Below are positions 47,497 to 56,110 of a stretch of DNA of 64,000 nt, one piece after another. The number at the start of each line of letters is the position of its first letter. Position 1 is the first letter of the stretch. The DNA lies in the NCBI GenBank assembly GCA_946481275.1, contig CAMLMV010000009.1:1-64000 (forward strand). The letters are read 5' to 3'. The notes beneath the pieces are model-generated. The model ran no database searches. It was not told where the DNA came from and worked only from the letters and a program-made list of their open reading frames with translations. A program made the position numbers and the translations under genes. The stretch comes from an uncultured Massilia sp. (GTDB lineage: Bacteria > Pseudomonadota > Gammaproteobacteria > Burkholderiales > Burkholderiaceae).

Positions 47497-49421
47497 TGCG
47501 CGGCTTTCACGAGCGGCAGTTCGACGTAGCTGCTGTGGTAGATGCGTTGCGTGGCCTTGCGGTAGTCGCCCGGCTGGGCGAAGAAGATGTTCGGCACGAA
47601 GGTCTGAGGATTGCGGTCGTACAGCGGGAACCAGCTCGACTGCACCTGCACCATGATGCGGTGGCCGGGCAGGAACACGTGGTTCGCCGTCGGCAGGCCA
47701 AAGCGGTACGACAACGCCTTGTTCGGCGCCAGCGCTTTCGGCGTATCGAATCCTTCGCGGTAGCGGCCGCGGAAGATGTCGCCCGCCACCATCAGCTGGT
47801 AGCCGCCCATCGCCGGCTGCGATCCCACCTGGTCCGGGTACACGTCGATCAGCTTCACCACCCAGTCCGAATCCGTGCCGCTCGTCGACGCGACGAGGTG
47901 GGCGACCGGCTCGCCGCTGATCTTGACGGGCGCCGTCAGCACGTCGGACACGAACGTCGCGACGTCCGTGCGGCCCGACGCCTCGCGCTGGTCGTCGACG
48001 AGCCAGCGCGGCCACGTCTGGCCCTTCGCCTCGTCGTACCCGTATGGCGGGATCGGGCGCTGGCGGAACGGCACGGGTTTCGCGGGGTCGGACACGTATT
48101 CGTCGTAGCCCTTCGGATCGGCCGCGCCGCCCAGCTGGGCCTTCTGGTTCGCGCCCAGCCGCAGCGCGACGGGTTCGATGGCCCCGCTCGGCCACGAGGA
48201 CAGGTTGCGCCAGCGGTTCGTGCCGGTCTCGAACGCGGTCACCGTGGGAATCGCGGGCACGCTCGCATCGCCCTTCAGGTAGCGCGCGAGGAACGGTTTC
48301 AGCACCTGCTGGCGCCAGTACAGCGCGGTGTCGCTGCCGAACTTCAGGGTGCCCAGCGTGCTGCCGTCGCCGATGGCGCCGCCGTGCGACCACGGTCCCA
48401 GCGACAGGAACACGTTGTTCCCCGTGTCGTGCGGCTTGACCGCCTTCCACACGGCGATGGCGCCGTAGATGTCTTCCGCGTCCCAATAACTGTGCACGAG
48501 CAGCGTCGGCACGGTGACGCTCTGGCGTGCGAGGACCTTGTCCATCGCCTGTTCGCGCCAGAACGCGTCGTAGGAAGGATGCGCGACGACCTTGTTCCAG
48601 AAGCCGCTCTGTTCCAGGCCCCGCTCGTGGCCCAGCGCGCCCGCCGAACCGGCGCGCAGGTACATGTCGTAGTCGTCGTAGTGCGTGATCGGCCACTTGG
48701 CCGTGTTGGCGCGCGTGACGACCTGTTCGAGCATGTACGACATATTGATCTGCCGGAAGGCGCCGTTGTGGAACCAGTCGTCGCCCATCCAGCCGTCCAC
48801 CATCGGGTTCATCGGCACCGCGACCTTCAGCGCCGGGTGCGGATTCACGAGCGCCATCAGCGGCAGGAAGCCGTCGTACGAGATGCCGATGATGCCCACG
48901 CGGCCGTTCGTCTCCGGGACGTTCTTCGTCAGCCAGTCGATCGTGTCGTACGTATCCGTCGAGTGGTCGACGGGCGTCGGGTTCAGCGGGCCATGCAGCG
49001 GGCGGTTCATCACGTAGTCGCCCTCGGACCCGTACTTGCCGCGCACGTCCTGCACGACGCGGATATAGCCTTCGCCGGCGATGACGTCGGCGGCGTTGTC
49101 GTAGCCCGTCAGGATCGTCTCGAGGTCCGAGCTGTCCGCGTGGTTCACGAGGCTGGACGCATCGTACGGCGTGCGCGTCAGGAGAATCGGTGCGTCCTGC
49201 ACGCCCTTCGGCACGATGATGATGGTGTTCAGCTTCGTCCCGTCGCGCATCGGGATCATCACGGTGCGCTTCACGTAGTTGAAGCCGGCGTCGGGCGCCC
49301 TGAACTCGGCCGGGGTCTCGGAAGGGAGTCCGGCATACTGCGGCGCCGTTTGCGCGTGCGCGTAACCGGCGAGCGCCAATGCACCGATGAGCGGCGCGAG
49401 GCGGACTGGGAATGACGTCAT
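47493..49421 (-). CDS. Secreted CocE/NonD-type hydrolase (X-Pro dipeptidyl-peptidase-like)
   Basis: A 642-residue enzyme with a signal peptide of about 23 residues (ending AGYAHA). The alpha/beta-hydrolase core has the nucleophile motif GISYDGF and VRVVQDVRGKYGSEGDY, the CocE hallmark. A C-terminal jelly-roll domain (from about 420) follows. Such enzymes cleave esters, amides or X-Pro peptides. The predicted export is periplasmic. It precedes the GFA gene, with which it overlaps by 4 bases. Confidence 0.87.
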   Translation of the reverse strand: MTSFPVRLAPLIGALALAGYAHAQTAPQYAGLPSETPAEFRAPDAGFNYVKRTVMIPMRDGTKLNTIIIVPKGVQDAPILLTRTPYDASSLVNHADSSDLETILTGYDNAADVIAGEGYIRVVQDVRGKYGSEGDYVMNRPLHGPLNPTPVDHSTDTYDTIDWLTKNVPETNGRVGIIGISYDGFLPLMALVNPHPALKVAVPMNPMVDGWMGDDWFHNGAFRQINMSYMLEQVVTRANTAKWPITHYDDYDMYLRAGSAGALGHERGLEQSGFWNKVVAHPSYDAFWREQAMDKVLARQSVTVPTLLVHSYWDAEDIYGAIAVWKAVKPHDTGNNVFLSLGPWSHGGAIGDGSTLGTLKFGSDTALYWRQQVLKPFLARYLKGDASVPAIPTVTAFETGTNRWRNLSSWPSGAIEPVALRLGANQKAQLGGAADPKGYDEYVSDPAKPVPFRQRPIPPYGYDEAKGQTWPRWLVDDQREASGRTDVATFVSDVLTAPVKISGEPVAHLVASTSGTDSDWVVKLIDVYPDQVGSQPAMGGYQLMVAGDIFRGRYREGFDTPKALAPNKALSYRFGLPTANHVFLPGHRIMVQVQSSWFPLYDRNPQTFVPNIFFAQPGDYRKATQRIYHSSYVELPLVKAAQ

Positions 49422-49478
49422 CGATTTCCTTGGGCGTGTCGAGGGCAGCGCCGCTACATTAGCACAAGGACCCGGCGT

Positions 49479-49865
49479 TCACCCGTGGGCGGTGCGGGGC
49501 GCGGCGTGCGGATGGTCGAGGTGGACTTCGCGCAGCGCCGCCTCGAACAGCACCACGCGGCGCGCGCGCGGCAGCGCTTCCCACCACGCGAGCGGGAAGG
49601 TCAGGCGGCGGTCGGCCATGCGCACGAAGGCGTCGAAGCCGGGCTGCGTCTCGACGAGCACGATGGCCTCGATGAGATGCGCGGCCCGCACCTCGATGCG
49701 CATGCCGTCCTCGTTTGCATAGGCCAGCACGCGGCTCACGTCGCCCCACGGCACGACCGTGTCGTCGGCGGCGAAGCAGTCCGGGAATGCGCGGACGGCG
49801 GGGACAAGCGCCGGCACGAGGCGGCGTTTCAGGCGGGAGAACATGGACGACATGGACGCCTCCAT
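49479..49865 (-). CDS. Protein of unknown function coupled to the DUF2807 gene
   Basis: A 128-residue soluble protein with no recognised family. Its hydrophobic helical segments (IEVRAAHLIEAIVLVET, FPLAWWEALPRARRVVLFEAAL) suggest a folded domain. Its ATG directly follows the TGA of the DUF2807 gene (TGA-ATG), so translation is coupled. Its role in that pair is unknown. Confidence 0.6.
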   Translation of the reverse strand: MEASMSSMFSRLKRRLVPALVPAVRAFPDCFAADDTVVPWGDVSRVLAYANEDGMRIEVRAAHLIEAIVLVETQPGFDAFVRMADRRLTFPLAWWEALPRARRVVLFEAALREVHLDHPHAAPRTAHG

Positions 49866-51233
49866 TCAGCGCGCGGTGCGCGAACCGCTGCGGTCGACGA
49901 GCAGCAGCTGGCCGCGCGCGACGGTCTTGGTGTCCGCGCGGTCGTTCCTGTCGACGACGTTGACCGATGCGGTGCCCGGTCCGTGCACGACGATGTCGGC
50001 GTGGCTGGCCGTCAGGCCGCGGCCATCGAGGCTGCCCGAGCCCGCGATCTGCGCGTCGACCTGTGCGACACTCCCATCGATGCGGGCGTCGCCCGGACCG
50101 TTCATGCGCAGCAGCAGGCGCTTGCCGGACATGCTTGCCTTGAGACCGCCGGAGCCGGACAGGGCCGCGTCCAGCGTATCGCCCACGTTCGCCAGGGTGA
50201 CGCCGCCGGGACCGCGGGTGCGCACCGTCGCCTTGCCTGCCTTGAGGCCGGCCGCATCGAGGTCGCCCGAGCCGGCGACTTCCACGTTCAGGTCGCCCAC
50301 CGTGCCGGCCAGCGCGACGTTGCCCGGTCCGTTCATGCGCAGTTGCGCCGTCCCGGCCTGCAGGCCGCGCACGGCCAGTTCGCCCGAGCCGTCCACTTCG
50401 CCGTCGAACTTGCGGATCGCGCCCGCGAGGCACGCGTTGCCCGGCCCGCGCTGCACGCTGCGCGCGCCGCCGTCGATGCGCAGGTCGCAGCCTTCGAAGT
50501 CGCCCGAGCCGGCCATCTCCAGGTCCAGTTCGCGCGCGCTGCCCGACAGCTTGACGTTGCCCGGTCCGCGCATGCGTGCCGTCACCTTGCCGGCCCGCAG
50601 GCCGTCCGCTTCCAGGTCGCCGGAACCACCCGCCTGCACGGCCAGCGTCCCGCTCACGCCGGCCAGCTCCACGTCGCCCGGCCCGTTCAGGGTCAGGTCG
50701 ACGTCGGTCGCTTTCAGGTGCTGCAGCTCCAGGTCGCCGCTGCCGCTGGACGTCACGGTCAACTGGCGCACGGTGCCGCTTGCGTGGACGTCGCCCGGGC
50801 CGTTACCGGCCAAGGTGAACCGCTCGGCGTTGATGCGGTCGATCTCGACGTCGCCGCTGCCGGCCACCGTCAGGCGTTTCAGGGCGGCCGCGCCGATGCG
50901 GACGGTGACCGTCTCGCGGCGCTTGCCGAAGTTGAGGAAGAAGCCGTTGCGCTGTAGCGGCCGCACGACGAGCGTGTCGCCGCGCACGACGGTCTCGATC
51001 TCGGCGAGCTGCTTGCGTTCGCCGCTCAGTTCCAGCGCCGGCTTCGCCTGGGCGTCGATCACGACGTGGTATGGGCCCGCCAGTTCGATCGCGCTGAATG
51101 CCGTGACGGCGCGCTGCTCGGTCGTGACGCCACCGGCTGCATCCTGCGGCTGGGCGAACGAGGCGGGCATCGTGGCGATGGCGCCGGCCGCGAGCGCGGC
51201 GGCCAGGACGGTGAGCTTGAGGGCGGTTTTCAT
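49866..51233 (-). CDS. Secreted DUF2807 protein with GSG/GPG repeat ladder
   Basis: A 455-residue secreted protein. A signal peptide (about 1-28, ending PASFAQ) precedes an N-terminal adhesin-like module (AFSAIELAGPYHVVIDAQ), the DUF2807 signature. The remainder (about 110-440) is a ladder of ~20-residue repeats in which GSGDxE and GPGxxx tips alternate (AGSGDVEID, NGPGDVHAS, SGSGDLELQ, NGPGDVELA). This is a right-handed beta-helix pattern. The function is unknown; the family is linked to the cell envelope. The repeat tract is much longer than in the minimal family. Confidence 0.78.
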   Translation of the reverse strand: MKTALKLTVLAAALAAGAIATMPASFAQPQDAAGGVTTEQRAVTAFSAIELAGPYHVVIDAQAKPALELSGERKQLAEIETVVRGDTLVVRPLQRNGFFLNFGKRRETVTVRIGAAALKRLTVAGSGDVEIDRINAERFTLAGNGPGDVHASGTVRQLTVTSSGSGDLELQHLKATDVDLTLNGPGDVELAGVSGTLAVQAGGSGDLEADGLRAGKVTARMRGPGNVKLSGSARELDLEMAGSGDFEGCDLRIDGGARSVQRGPGNACLAGAIRKFDGEVDGSGELAVRGLQAGTAQLRMNGPGNVALAGTVGDLNVEVAGSGDLDAAGLKAGKATVRTRGPGGVTLANVGDTLDAALSGSGGLKASMSGKRLLLRMNGPGDARIDGSVAQVDAQIAGSGSLDGRGLTASHADIVVHGPGTASVNVVDRNDRADTKTVARGQLLLVDRSGSRTAR

Positions 51234-51369
51234 GGTGTCGTCGTTGTTGTCTGCGGCAGCGCCGGGAGACTGCACGATACGGCAGCCCGGGCGCCGGTGC
51301 AGCCGCCTTTCGACGAATGCGCGAAAACGCGGGACAGGCTGCAAAAAATGGGGGGTGGATGGGTGGCGC

Positions 51370-51522
51370 TTACTTCACCGGCGCAACCGTGAAACCGGCC
51401 TGTGCGAGATCGTCCAGCAGCCCGCCGCAATCCGCGTCGTCATGCTTGGCCGCGAACAGGTTGCGCACGGGGACGACATGGAAATGCGTGCGATCCAGTC
51501 GCGGTTGCGTGCGCAGACGAGG
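51370..51522 (-). pseudogene. Fragment of a divergent coding region lacking its 5' end
   Basis: About 50 codons with strong coding bias in the third position end in a stop at 51370. The last 40 residues (THFHVVPVRNLFAAKHDD to AGFTVAPVK) look like a genuine protein C-terminus. No start with a ribosome site lies near the 5' side, where codon bias falls off at about 51515. It may be the remains of a gene whose first half was deleted. The right boundary is approximate. I recognise no family. Confidence 0.35.
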
Positions 51523-51526
51523 CCTG

Positions 51527-51781
51527 TTGCGCCACCCCGAATGGCTGGCGGACGCGGAGCCGCGACTGCGGGTGCCGTGGTATGTGCACGTGAGCGTCCT
51601 GTTTTGGCTGGACACGTTCCAGCAGACGGCCCACAACCTGCGCCGCGACGGCAGGCTGTTCGTCCTGCACTACCTGTCGCCGCGCTTCCACCCTTGGCAG
51701 CATGACAACCGCGACCTGCCGCAGATGTGGCTGGAGCGCAACGACGGGGCTTACCGGGCCATTGCGAGCCCCCCATCCTGA
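51527..51781 (+). CDS. Possible small protein or 3' remnant of a truncated gene
   Basis: A frame of 84 residues with strong coding bias (mostly G or C in the third position). It is rich in aromatic residues: WYVHVSVLFWLDTFQQTAH, PRFHPWQHDNRD. If complete, it starts with TTG at 51527, with GAGG just upstream. It could equally be the 3' part of a gene that lost its 5' half at the junction with the minus-strand fragment at 51370-51522. I do not recognise the family. Confidence 0.4.
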   Translation: MRHPEWLADAEPRLRVPWYVHVSVLFWLDTFQQTAHNLRRDGRLFVLHYLSPRFHPWQHDNRDLPQMWLERNDGAYRAIASPPS

Positions 51782-51854
51782 CGCACGCCTGGCGCCCGGC
51801 CGTGCCGGAACGGAGGGCGGATGTCATAATGGGCGCCACGACAAGGAGAACATC

Positions 51855-52040
51855 GTGATTCGCTACATGGGCACCCGCAAGAATGCGGAAGGTGCCTCCG
51901 TCTACATATTCATCGTCAACGGCATGGAAAAGGAAGTGCGCGAGCACGCGCTCAAGCAGCATCCGGGCTGTTACGAGGCCCTGCCGGCCTCGGTGAAGGC
52001 GAAGATCGCCGCCAACCGCGCATGGCTGGGAAAATTGTAG
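51855..52040 (+). CDS. Small protein of unknown function (61 residues)
   Basis: A 61-residue protein, basic near its end, starting at GTG with AAGGAG 6 bases upstream. It has the folded-looking core YMGTRKNAEGASVYIFIVNG and EHALKQHPGCYEALPASVK. Its last 19 bases overlap the next gene, so the two are coupled. No family is recognised. Confidence 0.6.
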   Translation: MIRYMGTRKNAEGASVYIFIVNGMEKEVREHALKQHPGCYEALPASVKAKIAANRAWLGKL

Positions 52041-52507
52041 GGGCGCTGGCCGCCGCGCTGGCGCTCGTGGGGCCCGCACATGCGCAGACCCAGGACAAGC
52101 CGCCGTCCACGTTCGGCCCCGTCATCGGCGCGGCCCTGCTGTGCCACGACCATCTCGACAACAAGTATTTCTATACCTGGCTGAAGACCCATTTCGGCCC
52201 GGCCTACAAGCACGAAGGCGGCGCCTACTGGTTCCGCACGGGCGAGACGACCTTGTGGGGCGCGCCCGTCACCGAGGTGATGGTCAGCGACGACACGAGC
52301 GAATGGGTGTTCGTGGGCGCCGTCGCCGAAGTGGCGCCGGACGAACTGGCACAGGCCGTCCGCAAGGCGGCCGGCGTGCGCCACCTCGCGGCCGACGCGT
52401 CGCCTTACCCTTTGCGCGTATCCGTCCCCGGCAGCACAATCGCTTACTACAATGCCAAAAGCAAAATATACTGCGCGAAGTTCAAACCGCTGCCGCCGCG
52501 CCGGTAA
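52022..52507 (+). CDS. Secreted protein of unknown function
   Basis: A 161-residue protein with a signal peptide of about 22 residues (ALALVGPAHAQ). The mature part is rich in Tyr and Trp (KYFYTWLKTHFGPAY, EGGAYWFRTGETTLWG), with two Cys, at the start and end (LLCHDHLD, IYCAKFK), that may form a disulfide. It lies immediately upstream of the ExeA-like gene by 15 bases, so a link to secretion is possible but unsupported. Confidence 0.65.
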   Translation: MAGKIVGALAAALALVGPAHAQTQDKPPSTFGPVIGAALLCHDHLDNKYFYTWLKTHFGPAYKHEGGAYWFRTGETTLWGAPVTEVMVSDDTSEWVFVGAVAEVAPDELAQAVRKAAGVRHLAADASPYPLRVSVPGSTIAYYNAKSKIYCAKFKPLPPRR

Positions 52508-52522
52508 GCTTTTGGTATTGGC

Positions 52523-54127
52523 ATGTACACAAATTATTTCCAATTAAAGCAGGCACCGTTTTCCATCGCGCCCGATCCGCGTTACCTGTTCATGAGCGAC
52601 CGCCATCGCGAGGCGCTCGCGCACCTGTTGTACGGGGTCAAGAGCGGCGGGGGCTTCGTCCTGCTCACGGGCGAGATCGGCGCCGGCAAGACGACCGTGT
52701 GCCGCTGCTTCATCGAGCAGGTGCCGGACGACTGCCGCCTGGCCTATATCTTCAACCCGAAGCTGACGGTCGAGGAACTGCTGCAGACGATCTGCGACGA
52801 ATTCCGCATCCAGGTCGCGTCCGCGGCTGGCGTGAAGGCCTATGTGGACGCGATCAACGCCTACCTGCTCGACAGCCACGCGCAAGGCCACAACAACGTG
52901 CTCGTGATCGATGAGGCGCAGAACCTCTCGGCCCAGGTGCTGGAGCAGCTGCGCCTGCTGACGAACCTCGAGACGAGCGAGCGCAAGCTCCTGCAGATCA
53001 TCCTGATCGGCCAGCCGGAACTGCGCACGATGCTTGCGCGGCCGGAACTGGAGCAGCTGGCCCAGCGCGTCATCGCCCGCTACCACCTGGGCCCGTTGTC
53101 CGCCGAGGAGACGGGCGCCTATGTCGCGCACCGGCTGGCCGTCGCGGGCGTGCAGGGCGCGACACCGGTTCCCGCCGCGCTGGCGCCGCTGATCCACCGC
53201 CTGACGGCCGGCGTCCCGCGCCGCATCAACCTGTTGTGCGACCGCGCGCTGCTCGGCGCCTACGTCGAGAACAGCCGCGACGTGACGCCGGCGATCCTGC
53301 GCCGCGCCGCGCGCGAGGTGTTCGCGGGCGACGATGCGTTCGCCGGTGGTGCGTCGCGCAAGCCGCTGCGTTGGCCGTTCGTGGCCGGCGGCGTGCTGGC
53401 GGGTGCCGCCATCAGCGCGGCGGCGTGGCAGGCCGTGCCGCATCGGCCCGCATCTCCTTCTGCATCTGCACCGGTGCCGGCGGCCGTCGCGATGAAGGCC
53501 CAGGCCGCGCCCGCGAAGGCGAGCATGCAGCCAAAGCCGCTGGCGCTGGCCACGCAGGACGACGCGCTGCGCGAACTGGGCGCGCTGTGGGGCCAGCAAC
53601 TGCCGGCCGCCGCCGCGTGCGACTCCGCGCCCCGCCTCGGCGTGCGCTGCTACCAGGGCCGCGGCGGTTTGTACGAACTGCGCCTGCTCGACCGGCCGGC
53701 CATCGTGGGCCTGCACGACGGCGCCCGGGTCGGCTACGCCGTGCTGACCGGCATGGACGACGACACGGCCACGCTCGCGATCAACGGCCAGCGCCACACG
53801 GTGAGCCTGGGGCTGCTCGCGACCCGCATCGACGGCGAGTACACGACCTTGTGGAAGGTGCCGCGCGGTTTCCGCGACCAGGTGGGGCCGGGCGACAGCG
53901 GGCCGGACGTCGACTGGATCGCCGCCCGCCTTGCGGAACTGGACGGCAGGCGCGCGGCGCCGCCGGCCGGTCAAGTCCTGGACGAGCCCACGCGCCGCCT
54001 GCTGCGCGCGTTCCAGGTGAAGCAGAACCTGAAGGCGGACGGCCTGGCCGGTCCGCGCACCTACATGCGCCTGAACCAGCTCGCGGGCGTCGACGAACCG
54101 CGCCTGCTGGCAGCCACCGGGAAGTGA
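52523..54127 (+). CDS. gspA: ExeA/GspA-type AAA ATPase with peptidoglycan-binding domain
   Basis: A 534-residue inner-membrane ATPase. The AAA domain (about 15-270) has Walker A GEIGAGKT (50-57) and Walker B VLVIDEAQ. A membrane helix follows (about 278-298). The C-terminal periplasmic part has a peptidoglycan_binding_1 fold (ARLAELDGRRAAPP, LRAFQVKQNLKADGLAGPRT). ExeA uses ATP and peptidoglycan binding to place the type II secretion secretin. Here it is followed directly by gspB, without other type II genes in the window. Confidence 0.9.
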   Translation: MYTNYFQLKQAPFSIAPDPRYLFMSDRHREALAHLLYGVKSGGGFVLLTGEIGAGKTTVCRCFIEQVPDDCRLAYIFNPKLTVEELLQTICDEFRIQVASAAGVKAYVDAINAYLLDSHAQGHNNVLVIDEAQNLSAQVLEQLRLLTNLETSERKLLQIILIGQPELRTMLARPELEQLAQRVIARYHLGPLSAEETGAYVAHRLAVAGVQGATPVPAALAPLIHRLTAGVPRRINLLCDRALLGAYVENSRDVTPAILRRAAREVFAGDDAFAGGASRKPLRWPFVAGGVLAGAAISAAAWQAVPHRPASPSASAPVPAAVAMKAQAAPAKASMQPKPLALATQDDALRELGALWGQQLPAAAACDSAPRLGVRCYQGRGGLYELRLLDRPAIVGLHDGARVGYAVLTGMDDDTATLAINGQRHTVSLGLLATRIDGEYTTLWKVPRGFRDQVGPGDSGPDVDWIAARLAELDGRRAAPPAGQVLDEPTRRLLRAFQVKQNLKADGLAGPRTYMRLNQLAGVDEPRLLAATGK

Positions 54128-54128
54128 T

Positions 54129-54767
54129 ATGTCGTACATCCTCGAAGCTTTGAAGAAGGCCCAGGCCGAACGCCAGCTCGGCAACGCGCCCACGATCCAC
54201 GCGCCGCAGGCCGTCACGCCCGCGCCGGCCGCCGCCGCGGCGAGCCGCAGGCCGCTGTTCATCGGCCTCGGCGCCGGGGCTCTCGTCGTCGTCGCGGGCG
54301 CGCTGGTCTTGTGGCGGCCGGCGCCTGCACCTGCGCCGAAGGCCGCCGTGCAGGCGGCAACGCCCGCGCCGGCAGCGCCTGCGCCGGAGACGCTGGTGGT
54401 GAGTGCGCCGCCTGCGCCCGCGCCTGTGTCCACATCGGCGCCCGTGCGCGAACGTGTAGCCGCGCCCGAACCGGCCCGTCCGGCACCCGTCGCGGCCGCG
54501 CCGGCACCCGCGCCCATCGTGAAAGCAGCCCCGGAAGACAGCCTGCCGTTCCTGCAGCAGCTGCCCGACGCCCAGCAGCGCGACATCCCGCGCGTGACCT
54601 TCGGCGGCTACATGTATTCGGCCAATGCGGCCGACCGCCTGCTGATCGTCGACAAGGCCCTGCGCCACGAAGGCGAGGAAGTCGCCCCGGGCCTCGTGCT
54701 GGAAAAACTGCTGCCCAAGGCGGCCGTGATGAACTTCCGGGGACTCCGCTACCGTGTCGCCTACTGA
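54129..54767 (+). CDS. gspB: GspB-type secretion accessory protein
   Basis: A 212-residue protein. The start MSYILEALKKAQAERQLG is diagnostic of GspB/ExeB. A membrane helix (LFIGLGAGALVVVAGALVLW, about 43-62) leads to a Pro/Ala-rich linker (about 65-135) and the C-terminal GspB domain (LPFLQQLPDAQQRDIPRVTFGGY). GspB works with GspA in secretin assembly. It starts two bases after the gspA stop, and its end overlaps the mobB start by 14 bases. Confidence 0.88.
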   Translation: MSYILEALKKAQAERQLGNAPTIHAPQAVTPAPAAAAASRRPLFIGLGAGALVVVAGALVLWRPAPAPAPKAAVQAATPAPAAPAPETLVVSAPPAPAPVSTSAPVRERVAAPEPARPAPVAAAPAPAPIVKAAPEDSLPFLQQLPDAQQRDIPRVTFGGYMYSANAADRLLIVDKALRHEGEEVAPGLVLEKLLPKAAVMNFRGLRYRVAY

Positions 54768-55290
54768 CGCCGCCGGCCGCGGGCCCGTGCTGGGCGTGAT
54801 CGGCTGGTCCGGCAGCGGCAAGACGACGCTGCTGGAATTTCTCGTGGGCCGGCTGGCGGCGTCCGGGCTGCGCGTCAACGTCGTCAAGCACAGCCACCAC
54901 GACATCATGCTGGAGCCGCCGCACAAGGACAGCGCCCGCATGCGCGCGGCCGGTGCGGCCGAGGTCATGATCGCGTCACCGTACCGCGTGGCCATCATGC
55001 GCGAGCTGCGCGGCGCGGCGGAGCCCTCCCTGGCCGACCACCTGGCACGCCTCGCGCCGGCCGACCTGACGCTGGTGGAAGGCTATAAATGGGAAGCATT
55101 GCCGAAGCTGGAGGTGTACCGGCCGGACGTGGGCAAGCCGCCGATGTTCCCGGGCGACCCGCATATCGTGGCCGTCGCGTCCACGATGGCGCGTCCGGAA
55201 GGGTTGGCGCCGCACGTGGCGTGGCTGGACCTGCTCGACCCGGACGCGGTCTTGTGCTGGGTCAGGCAATTCAATGGTTTGCCCGCCTAA
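54754..55290 (+). CDS. mobB: Molybdopterin-guanine dinucleotide biosynthesis protein B
   Basis: A 178-residue P-loop GTPase that helps MobA form the MGD cofactor. The nucleotide loop GWSGSGKTT lies at 17-25, and VNVVKHSHHDIMLEPPHKDS is the conserved MobB motif. The start is GTG at 54754, inside gspB, so it is translated with the secretion pair. No other molybdenum gene is adjacent. The taa of its stop (55288-55290) is also the -35 box of the next gene's sigma-28 promoter. Confidence 0.9.
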   Translation: MSPTDAAGRGPVLGVIGWSGSGKTTLLEFLVGRLAASGLRVNVVKHSHHDIMLEPPHKDSARMRAAGAAEVMIASPYRVAIMRELRGAAEPSLADHLARLAPADLTLVEGYKWEALPKLEVYRPDVGKPPMFPGDPHIVAVASTMARPEGLAPHVAWLDLLDPDAVLCWVRQFNGLPA

Positions 55291-55314
55291 AGTTCCTGTG
55301 CGTCCTGCCGTTAA
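55288..55314 (+). promoter_or_regulatory. Sigma-28 (FliA) type promoter of the YjfB gene
   Basis: TAAAG (55288-55292), 14 bases, then GCCGTTAA (55307-55314). It matches TAAAGTTT-N11-GCCGATAA in seven of eight bases on each side. It overlaps the mobB stop codon. Confidence 0.85.
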
Positions 55315-55383
55315 CCCGGGATAAGCGGCAGTGCGGGCGAACCCCGCGCCGCCCGACCGTCGACACACCCACCAGGAGCGCAT

Positions 55384-55584
55384 ATGGACGCCTTAGGTAT
55401 CGCCAAGCTTGCCACCAGCATCGCCGACACCGGCACCCGCCAGGACGTCGCCGTGGCCGTGCTGAAAAAGACGCAGGACATCCAGGCCGTCGCGGCCACC
55501 CAGCTGCTGGAAGCCGTGCAGTCGGCCGCGCCGACGCCGAACCTGCCCCCGCACCTGGGCAACCACATCAACACCACCGCCTGA
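55384..55584 (+). CDS. YjfB-family putative motility protein
   Basis: A 66-residue protein of the YjfB family, with the conserved opening MDALGIAKLATSIADTGTRQDV and a C-terminal LLEAVQS helix. YjfB proteins occur with flagellar genes and are thought to affect motility, but their mechanism is unproven. The perfect sigma-28 promoter 70 bases upstream supports co-expression with flagella. AGGAG precedes the ATG. Confidence 0.85.
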   Translation: MDALGIAKLATSIADTGTRQDVAVAVLKKTQDIQAVAATQLLEAVQSAAPTPNLPPHLGNHINTTA

Positions 55585-55832
55585 CGCGCACGCATCAGCA
55601 GCGGACGTCAACGGAACCGCCGCCGCCCGCGTTATCGGCCCAGTACCCGGCGCGACGGGGGCGGCCACACAATACCATCCGCTCAGCCGCCACCATCGGG
55701 CTGCCGCCAGCGACGACGACGTCCGGCGCGCAGCCGACAAACGGCCGCCCCGGCCGGGTCACTTTTCCCCTCGTTACGCTCCGGCCGGGATAGAATGCCT
55801 GCCGTGTACTTACCTGCATTTCGGAGAACCCC

Positions 55833-56102
55833 ATGAACAAACGACAAGCCCTGATCGCCGCGGCGCTCGCGAGCGTCTGCGCCACCCAGGCAACGGCCGG
55901 CGGCCAGATGGATGCACAATCCGGCAACGAAGAGAAATGCTACGGCGTCGCCAAGGCCGGCCAGAACGACTGCGGCACCGCCACCCACGGCTGCGCCGGC
56001 ATGGCGGCGGCCGACAAGGACCCGGCCGAATGGAAATTCGTCCCGAAGGGCACCTGCGAGAAAGCCGGCGGCAAGCTCAATCCGCCGAAGCAGGGTAAAT
56101 AA
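55833..56102 (+). CDS. bufA: DUF2282 bufferin precursor peptide (BufA-like)
   Basis: An 89-residue secreted RiPP precursor of the DUF2282/bufferin family. A signal peptide (about 1-22) precedes a core with four Cys at 36, 47, 54 and 75, in the hallmark pattern [20 protein letters not shown] and KGTC. Bufferins bind copper after enzyme-made Cys modification and protect cells from excess copper. The gene lies 8 bases before the fused maturase. No DoxX gene follows, unlike many bufferin operons. A TAGAAT box (55791-55796) is 37 bases upstream. Confidence 0.88.
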   Translation: MNKRQALIAAALASVCATQATAGGQMDAQSGNEEKCYGVAKAGQNDCGTATHGCAGMAAADKDPAEWKFVPKGTCEKAGGKLNPPKQGK

Positions 56103-56110
56103 GCATCACC

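Noticed and set aside
52511..52521. TTGGTATTGGC before the ExeA-like gene, resembling the putative NagR box.
   Set aside because: It is within the ribosome-binding region, lacks the second GGTATT box, and the gene has no amino-sugar link; a chance match is more likely.
55585..55832. The 248-base gap before the bufferin precursor searched for an extra gene or an ECF-type promoter.
   Set aside because: No coding frame with typical bias was found. The only promoter-like signal is TAGAAT at 55791 with a poor -35; two CCGGCCGG palindromes near 55750 and 55782 are noted but unexplained.
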